NCBI RefSeq assembly: GCF_013009555.1
Contig: NZ_CP046176.1
Location: 3,565,501-3,629,500, forward strand
Length of the DNA stretch: 64,000 bases
Source: Phocaeicola dorei
GTDB taxonomy: Bacteria > Bacteroidota > Bacteroidia > Bacteroidales > Bacteroidaceae
Reading direction: 5' to 3'
Shown here: piece after piece, positions 44,901-54,269 of the stretch
Numbering within the stretch: position 1 is the first letter of the stretch
Layout: every line of letters starts with the position of its first letter
Position numbers and translations under genes: made by a program
Notes under the pieces: model-generated
Told to the model about the DNA's origin: nothing
What the model saw: only the letters and a program-made list of their open reading frames with translations
Databases searched by the model: none

Positions 44901-45167
44901 AAGGAATTAAAGATAGGCAAACTGATTGGCGCACCGGTTCCGGGCACAATGACTGCCGTATGGTGGGAAAACCAAATCGATCCGAGCATTGTGTTCGGTA
45001 TTCCTCAGGTGGGTTGCATGGATATGCGTGGACAATATGCAGAAAATCACCAACTTTCTCCAGACATTGAAGTTTATAATACTCCAGAAAAGGCATTGGC
45101 AGGTGAAGACCAGCAGTTGGAAGCAGCCGTACAAGAAATGCTGAAAACAATAGGGGAAAAGAAATAA
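41907..45167 (+). CDS. Tricorn-like S41 peptidase
   Basis: A 1086-residue secreted protein with a signal peptide (MKRQLLGVAAILLSISTYAQ). WD40/PD40 beta-propeller repeats fill about 25-550 (SPDGTTIAFTYKG, SPDGKKIAFAS). After a C1-like helical domain come a PDZ domain and an S41 core. The likely nucleophile is Ser989 in NYSNAHGFPW, the position of the tricorn SASDGD serine. A Lys/Glu/Asp-rich insert (about 567-598) is unusual. It is likely a periplasmic peptide-degrading enzyme. It is single and ends at a strong terminator. Confidence 0.9.
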   Translation: MKRQLLGVAAILLSISTYAQDNPLWMRYCAISPDGTTIAFTYKGDIYTVPSTGGRASQITTNPAHDTKPIWSPDGKKIAFASDRMGSMDIFEVNKEGGIPKRLTTHSGNETPVAYKDAGHILFLANIMPTVEDAQFPSGQFQQVYEVNTEGGRPALFSSMPMEDISINHTGNTLLYHDKKGYEDPWRKHHTSSITRDIWLCSLNGNRTFRKQTTFNGEDRTPVWASDDKSFYYLSEEKGSFNIFKRDIDGNTSKQITNHTKHPVRFLSAASNGTLCYGYDGEIYTVKEGAIPQKVQISIVTDKNDKDLIRQIKRSGATEISLSPDAKEIAFVLRGDVYVTSTEYSTTKQITNTPQQERDIHFSPDGRSIVYASERNGLWQIYQTSLAKKEEKQFAYATDIKEERLTNSDITSFQPQYSPDGKEVAFLENRTTIRVLNLKSKAVRTVMDGNYEYSYSDGDQWYQWSPDSKWILTNYIGIGGWNNKDVALVNASGNGEIHNLTESGYSDGNAKWVLDGKAMIWESDRAGFRSHGSWGAEADIYIMFFDLDAYDRFRMSKEELALLEESEKKDKEKSEEKKKADNKKDKKKDSKKEDDKKEVKPLVFDLENSRDRVIRLTVNSSRLGDAVLTPKGDKLYYQAAFESGYDLWEHDLKENKTKIVMKKVGGGALLPDKKGENLFLCSQGGIKKVTVSSGETKPVEFEAFFDYQPYGEREYIFDHVWQQVEDKFYVKDLHGVDWKGYHEAYARFLPYINNNYDFQEMLSEMLGELNGSHTGARYYSNGPTLSTATLGAFYDETYDGDGLKIKEILAKGPFAVKKTDVTPGCIIEKIDGKPIVKGQDYFPLLEGKAGRKVLLAIYNPATGKRFDITIKAISTGEQSNLLYKRWVERCRNIVDKLSEGRIGYVHVKGMDSQSFREVYSEVLGRCRNKEAIIVDTRHNGGGWLHDDLATLLSGKEYQRFVPRGQYIGSDPFNKWLKPSCVLVCEDNYSNAHGFPWVYKELKIGKLIGAPVPGTMTAVWWENQIDPSIVFGIPQVGCMDMRGQYAENHQLSPDIEVYNTPEKALAGEDQQLEAAVQEMLKTIGEKK

Positions 45168-45191
45168 AACAATCCCATCCTGATAAAAAAG

Positions 45192-45235
45192 AAAAAAGAC
45201 AGATGCGAAAATATTTTCGCATGCCTGTCTTTTTT
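45192..45235 (+). terminator. Terminator of the tricorn-like protease gene
   Basis: A long hairpin: AAAAAAGACAG and GATGCGAAAAT on the left pair with ATTTTCGCAT and CTGTCTTTTTT on the right, with a small bulge. A T run follows. The remaining 45236-45388 shows nothing I can support. Confidence 0.8.
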
Positions 45236-45388
45236 CTTGCTCTATTCACATCCGTCCAAGACAAAGATGGCTCATCCAACCTTTATAAAGCGATCATCCG
45301 ATGAATATAAGACATACGCTTTATATCCGTCGGACGATATTATCAAAAGGAAACAATATGAAATAGTTCTTGATCAGAAGAAAGATTC

Positions 45389-46771
45389 TCAAGCCTCCTT
45401 CGCTCCTTTTTTCCAAAGACGAGTCATATCTTCCAAAGTCTTTCCTTTTGTTTCAGGAACCATCTTCCATACAAACAGAGCTGCAAGCACACAAATCACG
45501 CCATAAAGCCCATAGGCAAACACCGGACTGAATTCATACATGGCAGGAAAAGTGGAAGAGACCAGATAATTGAATATCCACTGGAAAGCTACAGCGATAG
45601 CCACTGCCTTGCCGCGGATAGTATTCGGAAATATCTCTGCAATCAACACCCAGCAGATAGGTCCCCATGACATCATAAAAAATGCAGCATAAACAATGAT
45701 GGAAAGAACAGGAAGAATACCTCCCACCTGAAACTCATCACAAAATGCAACACAGAATGCACCTACAGCCATACCAATAGAACCAACAATCAACAAGGGT
45801 TTACGTCCCATCTTCTCTACGGTAAAGATAGCAACCAATGTAAAGAGAATATTAACTACCCCCATTACCACAGTCTGCATCATACCATCACCACCGCCAC
45901 CGATTTTCTCAAAAATACGCGGTGCATAATAAAGCACAGCATTAATACCGATAGCTTGCTGAAATACAGAAAGCAAGATACCGACTACAATAACTGTCAA
46001 CCCGTATGTAAGCAGTTTCTCTGTTTTCTCGGAAGTCACAGCCTTTATTTCAGACAAAATAGTTTTAGCCTTATCTGTTCCATTTACTTTTTCAAGTACA
46101 GAAAACGCTTTATCATCCTGATGGGTCATAGCCAAATAGCGCGGAGTTTCAGGAACCAAAAACAATAAAATGCCAAATAATGCAGCCGGAACCGCTTCTG
46201 AACCAAACATATATCTCCAACCATCGGAAACAAGCACTTCATCCGGCATACCATCTTTAATCATATAATTCACAAAATAGACTACCAACATGCCAAAAAT
46301 AATAGCAAACTGATTACAAGAAACCAATTTACCACGAATTTCGGAAGGAGCAATTTCGGCAATGTACATCGGACAAACAGCAGAGGCAAGTCCTACACCG
46401 ATCCCCCCGATGATACGATAAAAGTTAAAAGCAAGGATCAATGCAAACGAAGTATCTCCTTTAGAGAAAAATAAAAATTCGGGATAATAAGAGCCTAAAG
46501 CAGACAGAAAGAACAATAAAGCAGCCAGACGCAACGAATTACGACGTCCTAACCCCGAAGCAAAATAACCGGAAAAAGCACTACCAATGACACAACCTAT
46601 CAATGCACTGGAAGCAGTCACGCCATGCCAGAAAGCATCTAATCCCAAATGTTTTTGCAGAGCCTGCTCCGCTCCCGAAATAACAGCTGTATCATAACCG
46701 AAAAGTAAACCGCCGAGAATGGCTATAAACACCACTCCCATCAGATAGAAATTGTTTTTCTTGTTTTTCAT
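45389..46771 (-). CDS. Sugar porter of the major facilitator superfamily
   Basis: A 460-residue, twelve-helix transporter from the Met at 46771 (MKNKKNNFYL); an upstream Met at 46834 would add a Tyr/Asn-rich leader with no function. It has the sugar-porter marks GGLLFGYDTAVISGAEQ, PETPRYLA, the substrate-binding QAIGINAVLYYAPRIFEKIG and PETKGKTLED. It resembles the XylE-like H+ symporters for xylose or other monosaccharides. No sugar-specific enzyme sits beside it, so the substrate stays open. Confidence 0.9.
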   Translation of the reverse strand: MKNKKNNFYLMGVVFIAILGGLLFGYDTAVISGAEQALQKHLGLDAFWHGVTASSALIGCVIGSAFSGYFASGLGRRNSLRLAALLFFLSALGSYYPEFLFFSKGDTSFALILAFNFYRIIGGIGVGLASAVCPMYIAEIAPSEIRGKLVSCNQFAIIFGMLVVYFVNYMIKDGMPDEVLVSDGWRYMFGSEAVPAALFGILLFLVPETPRYLAMTHQDDKAFSVLEKVNGTDKAKTILSEIKAVTSEKTEKLLTYGLTVIVVGILLSVFQQAIGINAVLYYAPRIFEKIGGGGDGMMQTVVMGVVNILFTLVAIFTVEKMGRKPLLIVGSIGMAVGAFCVAFCDEFQVGGILPVLSIIVYAAFFMMSWGPICWVLIAEIFPNTIRGKAVAIAVAFQWIFNYLVSSTFPAMYEFSPVFAYGLYGVICVLAALFVWKMVPETKGKTLEDMTRLWKKGAKEA

Positions 46772-46884
46772 AATAAAAGAATTATAATAGTTTTCGTAAT
46801 AAATACAATAACAAAGCTGTGCGAAATTAATCATTAATACGTAATTCTATTATAATTCTCCAACCATTTTAAATCTTTTTCACA

Positions 46885-48591
46885 TCAAGGATAAACAAGA
46901 TTATTTCGTCTGAACTGTTCTATGTCTTCCTTTTTTAATCCTATCTTATCCAATGACTTAGGAAGATTATGATCATTAAGATAATAACGCGGACGAATGA
47001 GATATTGTCTATTTGCTACCGATAGGCTATCTGCCCTATAAGGTGTCTGTATCCCTGCCAAATTCAGCATGGTATGAAACACAGAAGCATTTCCTGCTAC
47101 CGGTTTTTCACGGTTCTGCAATATAGCTTCATGTACTTCCACATTCTCTTCTCTATATGCTTTGGACAACCAAATTAAAAATGGTACATGCAGTTGATAA
47201 TAAGACGGGACCGGGGATGCATGTAAAAATAATTTTCGATTATCATCAAAAATATCCTCTCCATGATCCGAAGTATAAAGCATAGCCGAAAAAGAGTTCA
47301 TTTTCTGCAATAAAGTGATCAAAGAAGCCAGAAAACCATCTGTATAACGGATAGTGTTATCGTATGCATTCATCAAATACTCCTTATTCTCATATTTGGC
47401 GTCTGTCAGATTATCCGGTTTAAAGACAGACATGGATTCGGGATAACGTTCTTTATAATTAAAATGTGATCCATAGGCATGCAGCACGATAAATAATTTT
47501 TGATGACCTGCCTTTAGCTCCTCTTCTACTAGAAACAATAGTTCGTCATCCGAAATATTGGCTCCTTTCGGAGTGTCTTTCTTGATAAACTTCCAATCAT
47601 CTGCCTCCATCCCCAAAAAATCAATAAAAGAATGGTTAGGAAGCTGGTTCGAAAAAAAGGCTGTATGAAATCCTGCCTCCTTGAAAGCGGTAATGATTCC
47701 TTTCTGTCTATAAAGACAGTCATAATCCTCAGCCGAAGCTGCCGAAAGCAACATAGGCACACTTTTATGAGTAGTATTAGACTGGGTAAGCACATCCGTG
47801 AAAGTTACCAACCCCTCCATTTTATCAAGTAATGGAGTGGTATTCCTTTCATAACCATAAAGTCCGAAATTACAGGCACGGGCCGTTTCCCCTATCACCA
47901 AGACATAAACTTCCCGGCTGTCTTTATCATGTGCGGCACTGGCATTAAAAGTAAAATCCCTTGAAGTTTCCGCATATCCGGCAGTTTCGCCCGCACGTTC
48001 TGCAGCCAATACTAAATTATAACATACATTAGCCGGATACATTTCAATCTTTACTTGATAATCACGTTGCGTCGCATAGCAGATAACAGTCAATAACACT
48101 CCTGCAACAATGCCTGCCAAGGCATACTTACGCTGAGAACGAATAAAAGAATATTCCAACTGATTACCTCGGGCCCATGAGAAACCTCCCAAGACCAAAG
48201 CAGGAATGTAAACAACAAAAACACCAATTACAGCCGGCAGTAAATTATCCAACAGTTCCATCACCTCCCCGGAATTAGTAGTTGTCAGATTCAGGAACAT
48301 ATCTACTGCAATGATAGAACGCCCGAACAGGTATAGCAATACCAATTGGAATGCCGCAAAGAAAACAAACGGAAATAAGATCCAAATAGTCTTTCCAGGT
48401 TTACGCCCCAATGTCATAATCAACCAATAAACCGATACCGGCAGAATGACATTACAAATACGTGCCAAAAGTGTCATTTGTTGTTCTGTAAAAAACAATG
48501 CCACATTGGGAATGGCCAAGACAACGATGAACAGAACGAACAATCGTTGTGGCTCACAACACCACTGAATAAATTCTCTAAAATGCTTCAT
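46885..48591 (-). CDS. EptA-like phosphoethanolamine transferase
   Basis: A 568-residue protein with five N-terminal membrane helices (to about 175) and a periplasmic sulfatase-fold domain. The nucleophile is Thr236 in VIGETARACNFGLYGYERNT, and the metal site continues in YTSDHGEDIFDD. EptA enzymes move phosphoethanolamine from phosphatidylethanolamine to lipid A or other envelope sugars, often lowering sensitivity to cationic peptides. It overlaps the BamA-like gene by 14 bp, implying coupled translation. The acceptor here is unknown. Confidence 0.9.
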   Translation of the reverse strand: MKHFREFIQWCCEPQRLFVLFIVVLAIPNVALFFTEQQMTLLARICNVILPVSVYWLIMTLGRKPGKTIWILFPFVFFAAFQLVLLYLFGRSIIAVDMFLNLTTTNSGEVMELLDNLLPAVIGVFVVYIPALVLGGFSWARGNQLEYSFIRSQRKYALAGIVAGVLLTVICYATQRDYQVKIEMYPANVCYNLVLAAERAGETAGYAETSRDFTFNASAAHDKDSREVYVLVIGETARACNFGLYGYERNTTPLLDKMEGLVTFTDVLTQSNTTHKSVPMLLSAASAEDYDCLYRQKGIITAFKEAGFHTAFFSNQLPNHSFIDFLGMEADDWKFIKKDTPKGANISDDELLFLVEEELKAGHQKLFIVLHAYGSHFNYKERYPESMSVFKPDNLTDAKYENKEYLMNAYDNTIRYTDGFLASLITLLQKMNSFSAMLYTSDHGEDIFDDNRKLFLHASPVPSYYQLHVPFLIWLSKAYREENVEVHEAILQNREKPVAGNASVFHTMLNLAGIQTPYRADSLSVANRQYLIRPRYYLNDHNLPKSLDKIGLKKEDIEQFRRNNLVYP

Positions 48592-49765
48592 TTATATTAA
48601 AAATAAAACCAGACTGTCCATTTTTTCCAAATCCATAGTCCAGACGAACATTTACATTCTTTTTAAACTCCCAACGATAACCTATTCCATAATTAGGCAA
48701 CACTCTGTCCATGCGCAAAGCACTGAACTTATTGAATACAGTTCCGGCCCCTATCCAAACTACAACACCATTACGTTTCCATACATGCTGACGCAATTCC
48801 ACCTGCCCCTCTATTTTATGCTTGTCACGATAGCGCCCTTCGTAATAACCACGCATGGAATACGAATTTCCCAACAGCGCCATCATAGCCCACGACGGAT
48901 TACCGAAATTAAAAGTACCGCGTAATTCTCCTGCCAACAATCCTCCTTCCCATACAGGATGATAATAACTGGTACGCAAATCCGTAGTACTGAATGCATA
49001 ATCGTTTCCCAAAAACTTAGGACGGAAACATTGGGTAATATTCAAATAATATCCCTTATGGGGATTAGTCAACACATCGCGCGAATCATATGCCAAAGAA
49101 AGGCCCACTCCATAATTAGCAGCAGTAAGGTTCATTCCCTCCAGTAATCCGGGGCGTTCCATATTCTTACCATGCACATAATCATAAGATGCCATAGGAC
49201 CTATATATAAATTATCCGCTATCCGAAACAAAAAACTAGCTTTAATTTGTGCTTGCCAGCGATCTAAATCAGATTCATTGGCATCTACATTACCCATATC
49301 GTACCCTATTCCCCAAAACTTGGAAGGAAAGGAATAAAAATAAAGAGTATAATCCAGCCGGTATTTGTCCTGCGGAAAGATATGAGTTCCGCGTATCCCC
49401 AACATATAGAAGCCAACAGTGGAAACATCTCCAAATAAAGATACATTGGACGGGGGAAGAAGCATGTCACTTCTATCAGCACGATAAAGCCCCGCTGCCA
49501 CCAGTCCAAGCCCCAGTTTGGTATCCGTACTGTAATGTGGTCCGCCAATAATACTAAAATCAAATTTCTTATGATTCTTATCTTTATTAGCATCATTAAA
49601 ATAGTTCAGAAATCTTTTGAAAAAAGTCCTTTTCTGTACTGTGCTGTCTTTGTGTTGCATTGTCGTATCTTCAGGCAAATAAAACAGACCGCCCTCTTGC
49701 GTGACTGCCAAAGCCACATCTGCCATACATATAAAGATTACGATCAAAAATGATATTTTCTTCAT
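48578..49765 (-). CDS. BamA/TamA-like (Omp85 superfamily) outer-membrane protein
   Basis: A 395-residue protein with a signal peptide (about 1-20, DVALAVTQ) and a predicted 16-strand C-terminal barrel of the surface-antigen D15 type (DFSIIGGPHYSTDTKLGLGL, GLSLAYDSRDVLTNPHKGYY, NVRLDYGFGKNGQSGFIF). There is no room for POTRA domains, so it is a short Omp85 form of unknown cargo. It precedes and overlaps the EptA-like gene, suggesting joint regulation. Confidence 0.82.
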   Translation of the reverse strand: MKKISFLIVIFICMADVALAVTQEGGLFYLPEDTTMQHKDSTVQKRTFFKRFLNYFNDANKDKNHKKFDFSIIGGPHYSTDTKLGLGLVAAGLYRADRSDMLLPPSNVSLFGDVSTVGFYMLGIRGTHIFPQDKYRLDYTLYFYSFPSKFWGIGYDMGNVDANESDLDRWQAQIKASFLFRIADNLYIGPMASYDYVHGKNMERPGLLEGMNLTAANYGVGLSLAYDSRDVLTNPHKGYYLNITQCFRPKFLGNDYAFSTTDLRTSYYHPVWEGGLLAGELRGTFNFGNPSWAMMALLGNSYSMRGYYEGRYRDKHKIEGQVELRQHVWKRNGVVVWIGAGTVFNKFSALRMDRVLPNYGIGYRWEFKKNVNVRLDYGFGKNGQSGFIFNINEAF

Positions 49766-49829
49766 TGTAACCTGTTATTTTTTCCACTGTTAAAACAAGC
49801 TTTACAGTAAACATAAACTGATAAAAACA

Positions 49830-49873
49830 AATAAAGCAGATTGGGATACAAAGATAGCCAAACCTGCTTTATT
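49830..49873 (-). terminator. tolC terminator with a promoter box in its loop
   Basis: On the minus strand AATAAAGCAG pairs with CTGCTTTATT across a 24-base loop, followed by TGTTTTT. The loop contains TATCTTTG (49849-49856), a perfect -7 box pointing to the BamA-like gene 84 bp away. Confidence 0.65.
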
Positions 49874-49911
49874 GTGACTTTTTTTATAATAAGAATCTGG
49901 TCTGAATTTAC

Positions 49912-51204
49912 CTATTTCTGTCCTAAATACCTTATACCGGTCGCTTTTCTGTAATCAGCCAACGCAATCTTCTGCTCATAATAAGATTGGATAAGGTTTG
50001 TATATGCCTGTATCCATGTCAGCTGTGCAGAAAGCACATCCAAAATAGTCAACTTACCTTCAGTATAACTAAAAGTGTTCAAATCCAAATTCTCTTCTGC
50101 CAGTTTGCAGTTCTCCTCGGCAATACTTATCTGACGGGTATTCTCTGTCAGACTAGTCCACGCCTTCGCCACTTCTTTGCTTATTTGGTCTTGCTTATCT
50201 TGCAATGCATACTGCTTGCCCAATAAAATAGCCTTCTGTGCAGCCGTCGATTTAAAGCGGGCTCCCCAATGGAAAATCGGCAATTTAATAGAGGCATACA
50301 CATTACTATTAAACATAGTTTCGCCCGAAATGTTCAACATCTGTGTTCCCCATGTCTCTTTAAAACCGATAGAAAGAGAAGGGTTGTACTTGGCGGCAGC
50401 CAGACTTACCTGTCTTTTCTGATAATCCACATCCAATTGGGAGATAGCATAATCGGGACGCACATTCAAGGCTGTTTCCGCTCCAACAAAGGCAGGCATA
50501 GGCAATATGGTAGAAATAGAATCCGTCAAATCCATTTCAGCCAGCGGTTCCAATCCCATCAGTACATTCATATTCTGCAAGGCGACCTGATAAGACTGAT
50601 AGCTGCTGGAACGTTGCAATTCAGCCTCTTTCAAACGAGTCTGCATCTGAATGAGATCCGTCTTGCTGATATAGCCATCATCGTACTTATCTTGCAGCAC
50701 TTTGGTCAACTGCTCAATAATCTGTACATACTGGCACATCGTTTCATACATTTCTTTTTGTGCGGCTGTTCCCCAATAACTGGCTTCAGCGGCATAGATA
50801 ATATTATCCGTTGTCAAATCCACCGACTTATCCGCCATCTGAGTTTGTATTTGGGAAGCCTTATAATTGTGATAGATACTGCCACCGGCATAAATAGGTT
50901 GTGATACCCCTACTTCGGCACTGTATGAATCGTGCTCCATAGGAACAGCCATTCCGCCAAAATCCATCTCGTATTTGTTAATACGATACTGATAGCTTCC
51001 CGTTGCATCAACAGCCGGAAAGAAAGCGGTTTTTGCCGCTTTCATAGCCTTCTGCATAGCTGTACGTTGCGCCACACTCTGTTTTAAGGTTTGGCTATAA
51101 TCCAGTACCTTTTGTTCAAAAGTAGAATAATCCACGACAGTCTGAGCCGAAAGTGTACCGGTCATACAAGCCATACTTATAATATAGATCATCTTAGTTT
51201 TCAT
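49912..51204 (-). CDS. TolC-family outer-membrane efflux channel
   Basis: A 430-residue protein with a signal peptide (cut near TLSAQ, residue 21). Two outer-membrane-efflux repeats of long coiled helices carry family motifs such as DYAISQLDVDYQKRQVSLAAAKYNPSL. It forms the outer duct of the tripartite pump encoded directly upstream. Its ATG overlaps the permease stop by one base (TAATG), so translation is coupled. Confidence 0.93.
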   Translation of the reverse strand: MKTKMIYIISMACMTGTLSAQTVVDYSTFEQKVLDYSQTLKQSVAQRTAMQKAMKAAKTAFFPAVDATGSYQYRINKYEMDFGGMAVPMEHDSYSAEVGVSQPIYAGGSIYHNYKASQIQTQMADKSVDLTTDNIIYAAEASYWGTAAQKEMYETMCQYVQIIEQLTKVLQDKYDDGYISKTDLIQMQTRLKEAELQRSSSYQSYQVALQNMNVLMGLEPLAEMDLTDSISTILPMPAFVGAETALNVRPDYAISQLDVDYQKRQVSLAAAKYNPSLSIGFKETWGTQMLNISGETMFNSNVYASIKLPIFHWGARFKSTAAQKAILLGKQYALQDKQDQISKEVAKAWTSLTENTRQISIAEENCKLAEENLDLNTFSYTEGKLTILDVLSAQLTWIQAYTNLIQSYYEQKIALADYRKATGIRYLGQK

Positions 51205-54200
51205 TATCTGTCTGCTCTGATTTTAAAGAAAATACAATAAGTTACCGGAAGAACAAAAATGGTCAGTACCGTTGATACGAACAAACCACCCATAATGGTA
51301 GCCGCCATACCTGCAAACATGGCATCGCCCAACAATGGAAGCATACCCAGAATAGTAGTTCCGGAAGCCATGGTCACCGGAACGATACGCGTCTTGGTAG
51401 CCTCGACCACGGCAGGCACAGCACCCTTTCCATCCTTCAACTGAAGTCCGATTTCATCGACCAGCACAATGGCGTTCTTGATATTCATACCAATCAATCC
51501 CAACAGACCGAGGATGGCAAAGAAGTCCAATGACTTACCAAACAAAAGCAATCCCCATACCACACCAATAAACACCAGCGGCAACATAAGCATAATCAAT
51601 ACCGGCTTGCGGTAGTTGCTGGGGAAAAGAAACAGCAGAACCACATAAATCAACAGGAAGGTCAGCGGAATATTCTTCGCCAATGCAGCGTTACTCACAT
51701 CCTGTGTTTCCTGCTCGCCGAAATATTTCATTTTATACCCTTCGGGCAACCGCATCTGCTCTTGTACGGCAGTGAGCACCTGTTTAAACGCAGCCATCGT
51801 ATTGGCTCCACGTTTAGGTTCACATTGCATCATCATACAACGCTCGCGGTTAAAGCGGCGGACTACATTATAATCATAACCCAAAGCAAAATTATCGATC
51901 ACCTGTTCCACTTTCACGGAATTTCCTTTCGTACTGAATACAGGCACACTTTTCACATCATTCAAGTTCATTTTTTCCACATCCTCATCTTTCAACAGAA
52001 TAGGCAAGGAAACATCCCCCTCACGATATTCTCCCAAAGGCAAACCATTGGTAGCCGTACGGAATGAATTAGCAACCTGCTGACGGGTAATTCCCAAGCG
52101 TAAACCTTTCTGTTGAGAGAACATCGGTTTCCACACAGGCACCTTATCTCCCCAATTGGAACGGATATCCGTCACCATATCACACTGGCGGGCTATTTTC
52201 TTCGCCCTTTCAACCAATGCGGTCAATGTATCGGGATTCTCACCGATAAAACCGATCTCAATAGCAGCTTCAGGCACCGGAGACAAAGCAAAAAGTGCCG
52301 AACGGGTAATGATATTGGGAAAGTTCTGGGTCATGTGCTCATAAAACTGCTGTTCTACTTCGGCTGCATCTTCGGGGTCTTTAGTTTCCACCATCACATT
52401 AGCATAGTTAGACTTCGGTCCAAAAGAAGAACTTGCCAAATAGTAACGCAACGGAGTACCACCCAATGTCACCGAATATGATTTAACTTTCTCATGATTC
52501 TTCAAATAACCCTCCACCTTCATCACATCCTGATCTACCGCATGAATACTGAATCCCTCAGGGAATACCAGATCAGCACGAAAATAAGGCTTATTCATTT
52601 TCGGAAAAAAACTCTGAGGCATAACAGCCATAATAACCAAAGAAAGCACCAAAGTCACAAAGACGGTGGTCAATGTCACAAAACGGCGTTTAATCAGCAA
52701 GGTCAGAAACTTCTCGAATTTATGATAGAGTTTAGTATCATACGGATCTTTCATTGCACCGCCGGGAACAGCTTCTTTCAAAATAAAATTACCAAAAGTC
52801 GTAGTCTGGCACAAAGCCAGAATCCAACTCAATCCCAGTGACACAGCCAATACAACAAATAGCGGTTTCACAATCTCAGCCACGGATGCCGGTGCCAGAT
52901 ACAAAGGCAAGAAAGAGCAGATAGCAATAAAAGTAGCGCCCAGCAATGCCCACTGCGGCTTGATGGCCCCCTCTATCAATGACTGATAACGTGATTTTCC
53001 GCGCTTGATACCTATTTGCGCATTATCTGTCACCACAATGGCATTATCCACCAGCATACCCATGGCGATAATAAATGCCGCCAAAGAAGTACGGTTCAAT
53101 CCTACTCCCCACATCAACATAATAAGCAAAGTACCACCTACTGAGAAAAGTAACGAACTACCTATCAGCATACCGGCACGCGATCCCATCACCACAAAGA
53201 TAATCAGGATAACAATAACCAATGATTCTATCAAATTCAGGATAAAGCCATTATTCGCCTCATCGGCAATCTTATCCTCAGGATAAAGGGAGGCAAGTTC
53301 AATACCGATAGGCAACAATTGCTCTATTTCCGCCAACCTTTCGTCCACTGCTTTACCCACAGCTACCACATTATCCTTTGCTCCACTGGCCACACCTATA
53401 CCAATAGCACGTTTACCATTGACCCGCATCAAGGTTGAAGGCGGATCATAGTATCCACGCTCCACTGTTGCAATATCCCCCAAACGGACTTCCCGTCCGT
53501 CCTTACTGATAATCAACTGATTTTCTATATCTTCCAGACTGGTATAAGTTCCTTCCGTACGCAAGCGCAACTGATAAATTTCAGTCGCTATATCTCCCGT
53601 ATTCACCTGTATATTCTGCTTCTGCAAGATGCCCATAATTGAAGTGGGATCAATGCCCAGTGCCGAAAGTTTGGAGGTGGATATCTTGACATTGATCACT
53701 TCTGTCTGTTCCCCATACAACATCACTTTCTGCACTCCCTCAATCGGAGTCAACTGGGTACGGATACGCTGGGCCCAGTCACGCAAATCAGTATACGAGA
53801 ATCCCTCATCAGCGGTCAAAGCATAATAAATGCCATACACATCACCAAAGTCATCATTCACTGTAATGGTAGACGCCCCACTGGGCAATTTGGGTTGTAT
53901 ATTCGCCACTTTACGACGTAATTCATCCCATTTCACAGGCATATAATCCGGATCAATCGTAGGCTGAAGTTCAATAGAAATCTTGGACAGTCCGAAATAA
54001 GATTCCGATTTAATCTGATATACATCTGTCATGGACTGAATTTCACGTTCAATCGGTTCCGTAATCAGTTTCTCCACTTCATGTGGGTTCGCTCCCGGAT
54101 ACTGGGTAACCAATACCGCAGTCTTTATCACAAAAGGCGCATCTTCTTTCTTAGGCAGCTTGAAGAAGGAGATTACTCCACCTATCAGCAAAATAGCCAA

Positions 54201-54251
54201 AAAGAAATAGATAACCTTCCGGTTCTCCAAAGAATATTTTGGAATATTCAT
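51204..54251 (-). CDS. RND-family efflux permease
   Basis: A 1015-residue inner-membrane transporter with twelve helices and two large periplasmic loops. It opens with SLENRKVIYFFLAILLIGG and has the proton-relay Asp pair in GMLVDNAIVVTDNAQ plus the second-half counterpart GMNIKNAIVLVDEIG. It most resembles HAE-1/AcrB-like multidrug pumps, though short for that class. It lies between the adaptor (18 bp gap) and tolC (1-bp overlap). The substrates are unknown. Confidence 0.93.
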   Translation of the reverse strand: MNIPKYSLENRKVIYFFLAILLIGGVISFFKLPKKEDAPFVIKTAVLVTQYPGANPHEVEKLITEPIEREIQSMTDVYQIKSESYFGLSKISIELQPTIDPDYMPVKWDELRRKVANIQPKLPSGASTITVNDDFGDVYGIYYALTADEGFSYTDLRDWAQRIRTQLTPIEGVQKVMLYGEQTEVINVKISTSKLSALGIDPTSIMGILQKQNIQVNTGDIATEIYQLRLRTEGTYTSLEDIENQLIISKDGREVRLGDIATVERGYYDPPSTLMRVNGKRAIGIGVASGAKDNVVAVGKAVDERLAEIEQLLPIGIELASLYPEDKIADEANNGFILNLIESLVIVILIIFVVMGSRAGMLIGSSLLFSVGGTLLIMLMWGVGLNRTSLAAFIIAMGMLVDNAIVVTDNAQIGIKRGKSRYQSLIEGAIKPQWALLGATFIAICSFLPLYLAPASVAEIVKPLFVVLAVSLGLSWILALCQTTTFGNFILKEAVPGGAMKDPYDTKLYHKFEKFLTLLIKRRFVTLTTVFVTLVLSLVIMAVMPQSFFPKMNKPYFRADLVFPEGFSIHAVDQDVMKVEGYLKNHEKVKSYSVTLGGTPLRYYLASSSFGPKSNYANVMVETKDPEDAAEVEQQFYEHMTQNFPNIITRSALFALSPVPEAAIEIGFIGENPDTLTALVERAKKIARQCDMVTDIRSNWGDKVPVWKPMFSQQKGLRLGITRQQVANSFRTATNGLPLGEYREGDVSLPILLKDEDVEKMNLNDVKSVPVFSTKGNSVKVEQVIDNFALGYDYNVVRRFNRERCMMMQCEPKRGANTMAAFKQVLTAVQEQMRLPEGYKMKYFGEQETQDVSNAALAKNIPLTFLLIYVVLLFLFPSNYRKPVLIMLMLPLVFIGVVWGLLLFGKSLDFFAILGLLGLIGMNIKNAIVLVDEIGLQLKDGKGAVPAVVEATKTRIVPVTMASGTTILGMLPLLGDAMFAGMAATIMGGLFVSTVLTIFVLPVTYCIFFKIRADR

Positions 54252-54269
54252 GATATGCTTTCTCCTTTT

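Noticed and set aside
45237..45506. 89-codon plus-strand frame between the tricorn-like protease and the sugar porter
   Set aside because: Its second half lies antisense to the transporter and it has no family-like pattern; the first half follows a strong terminator.
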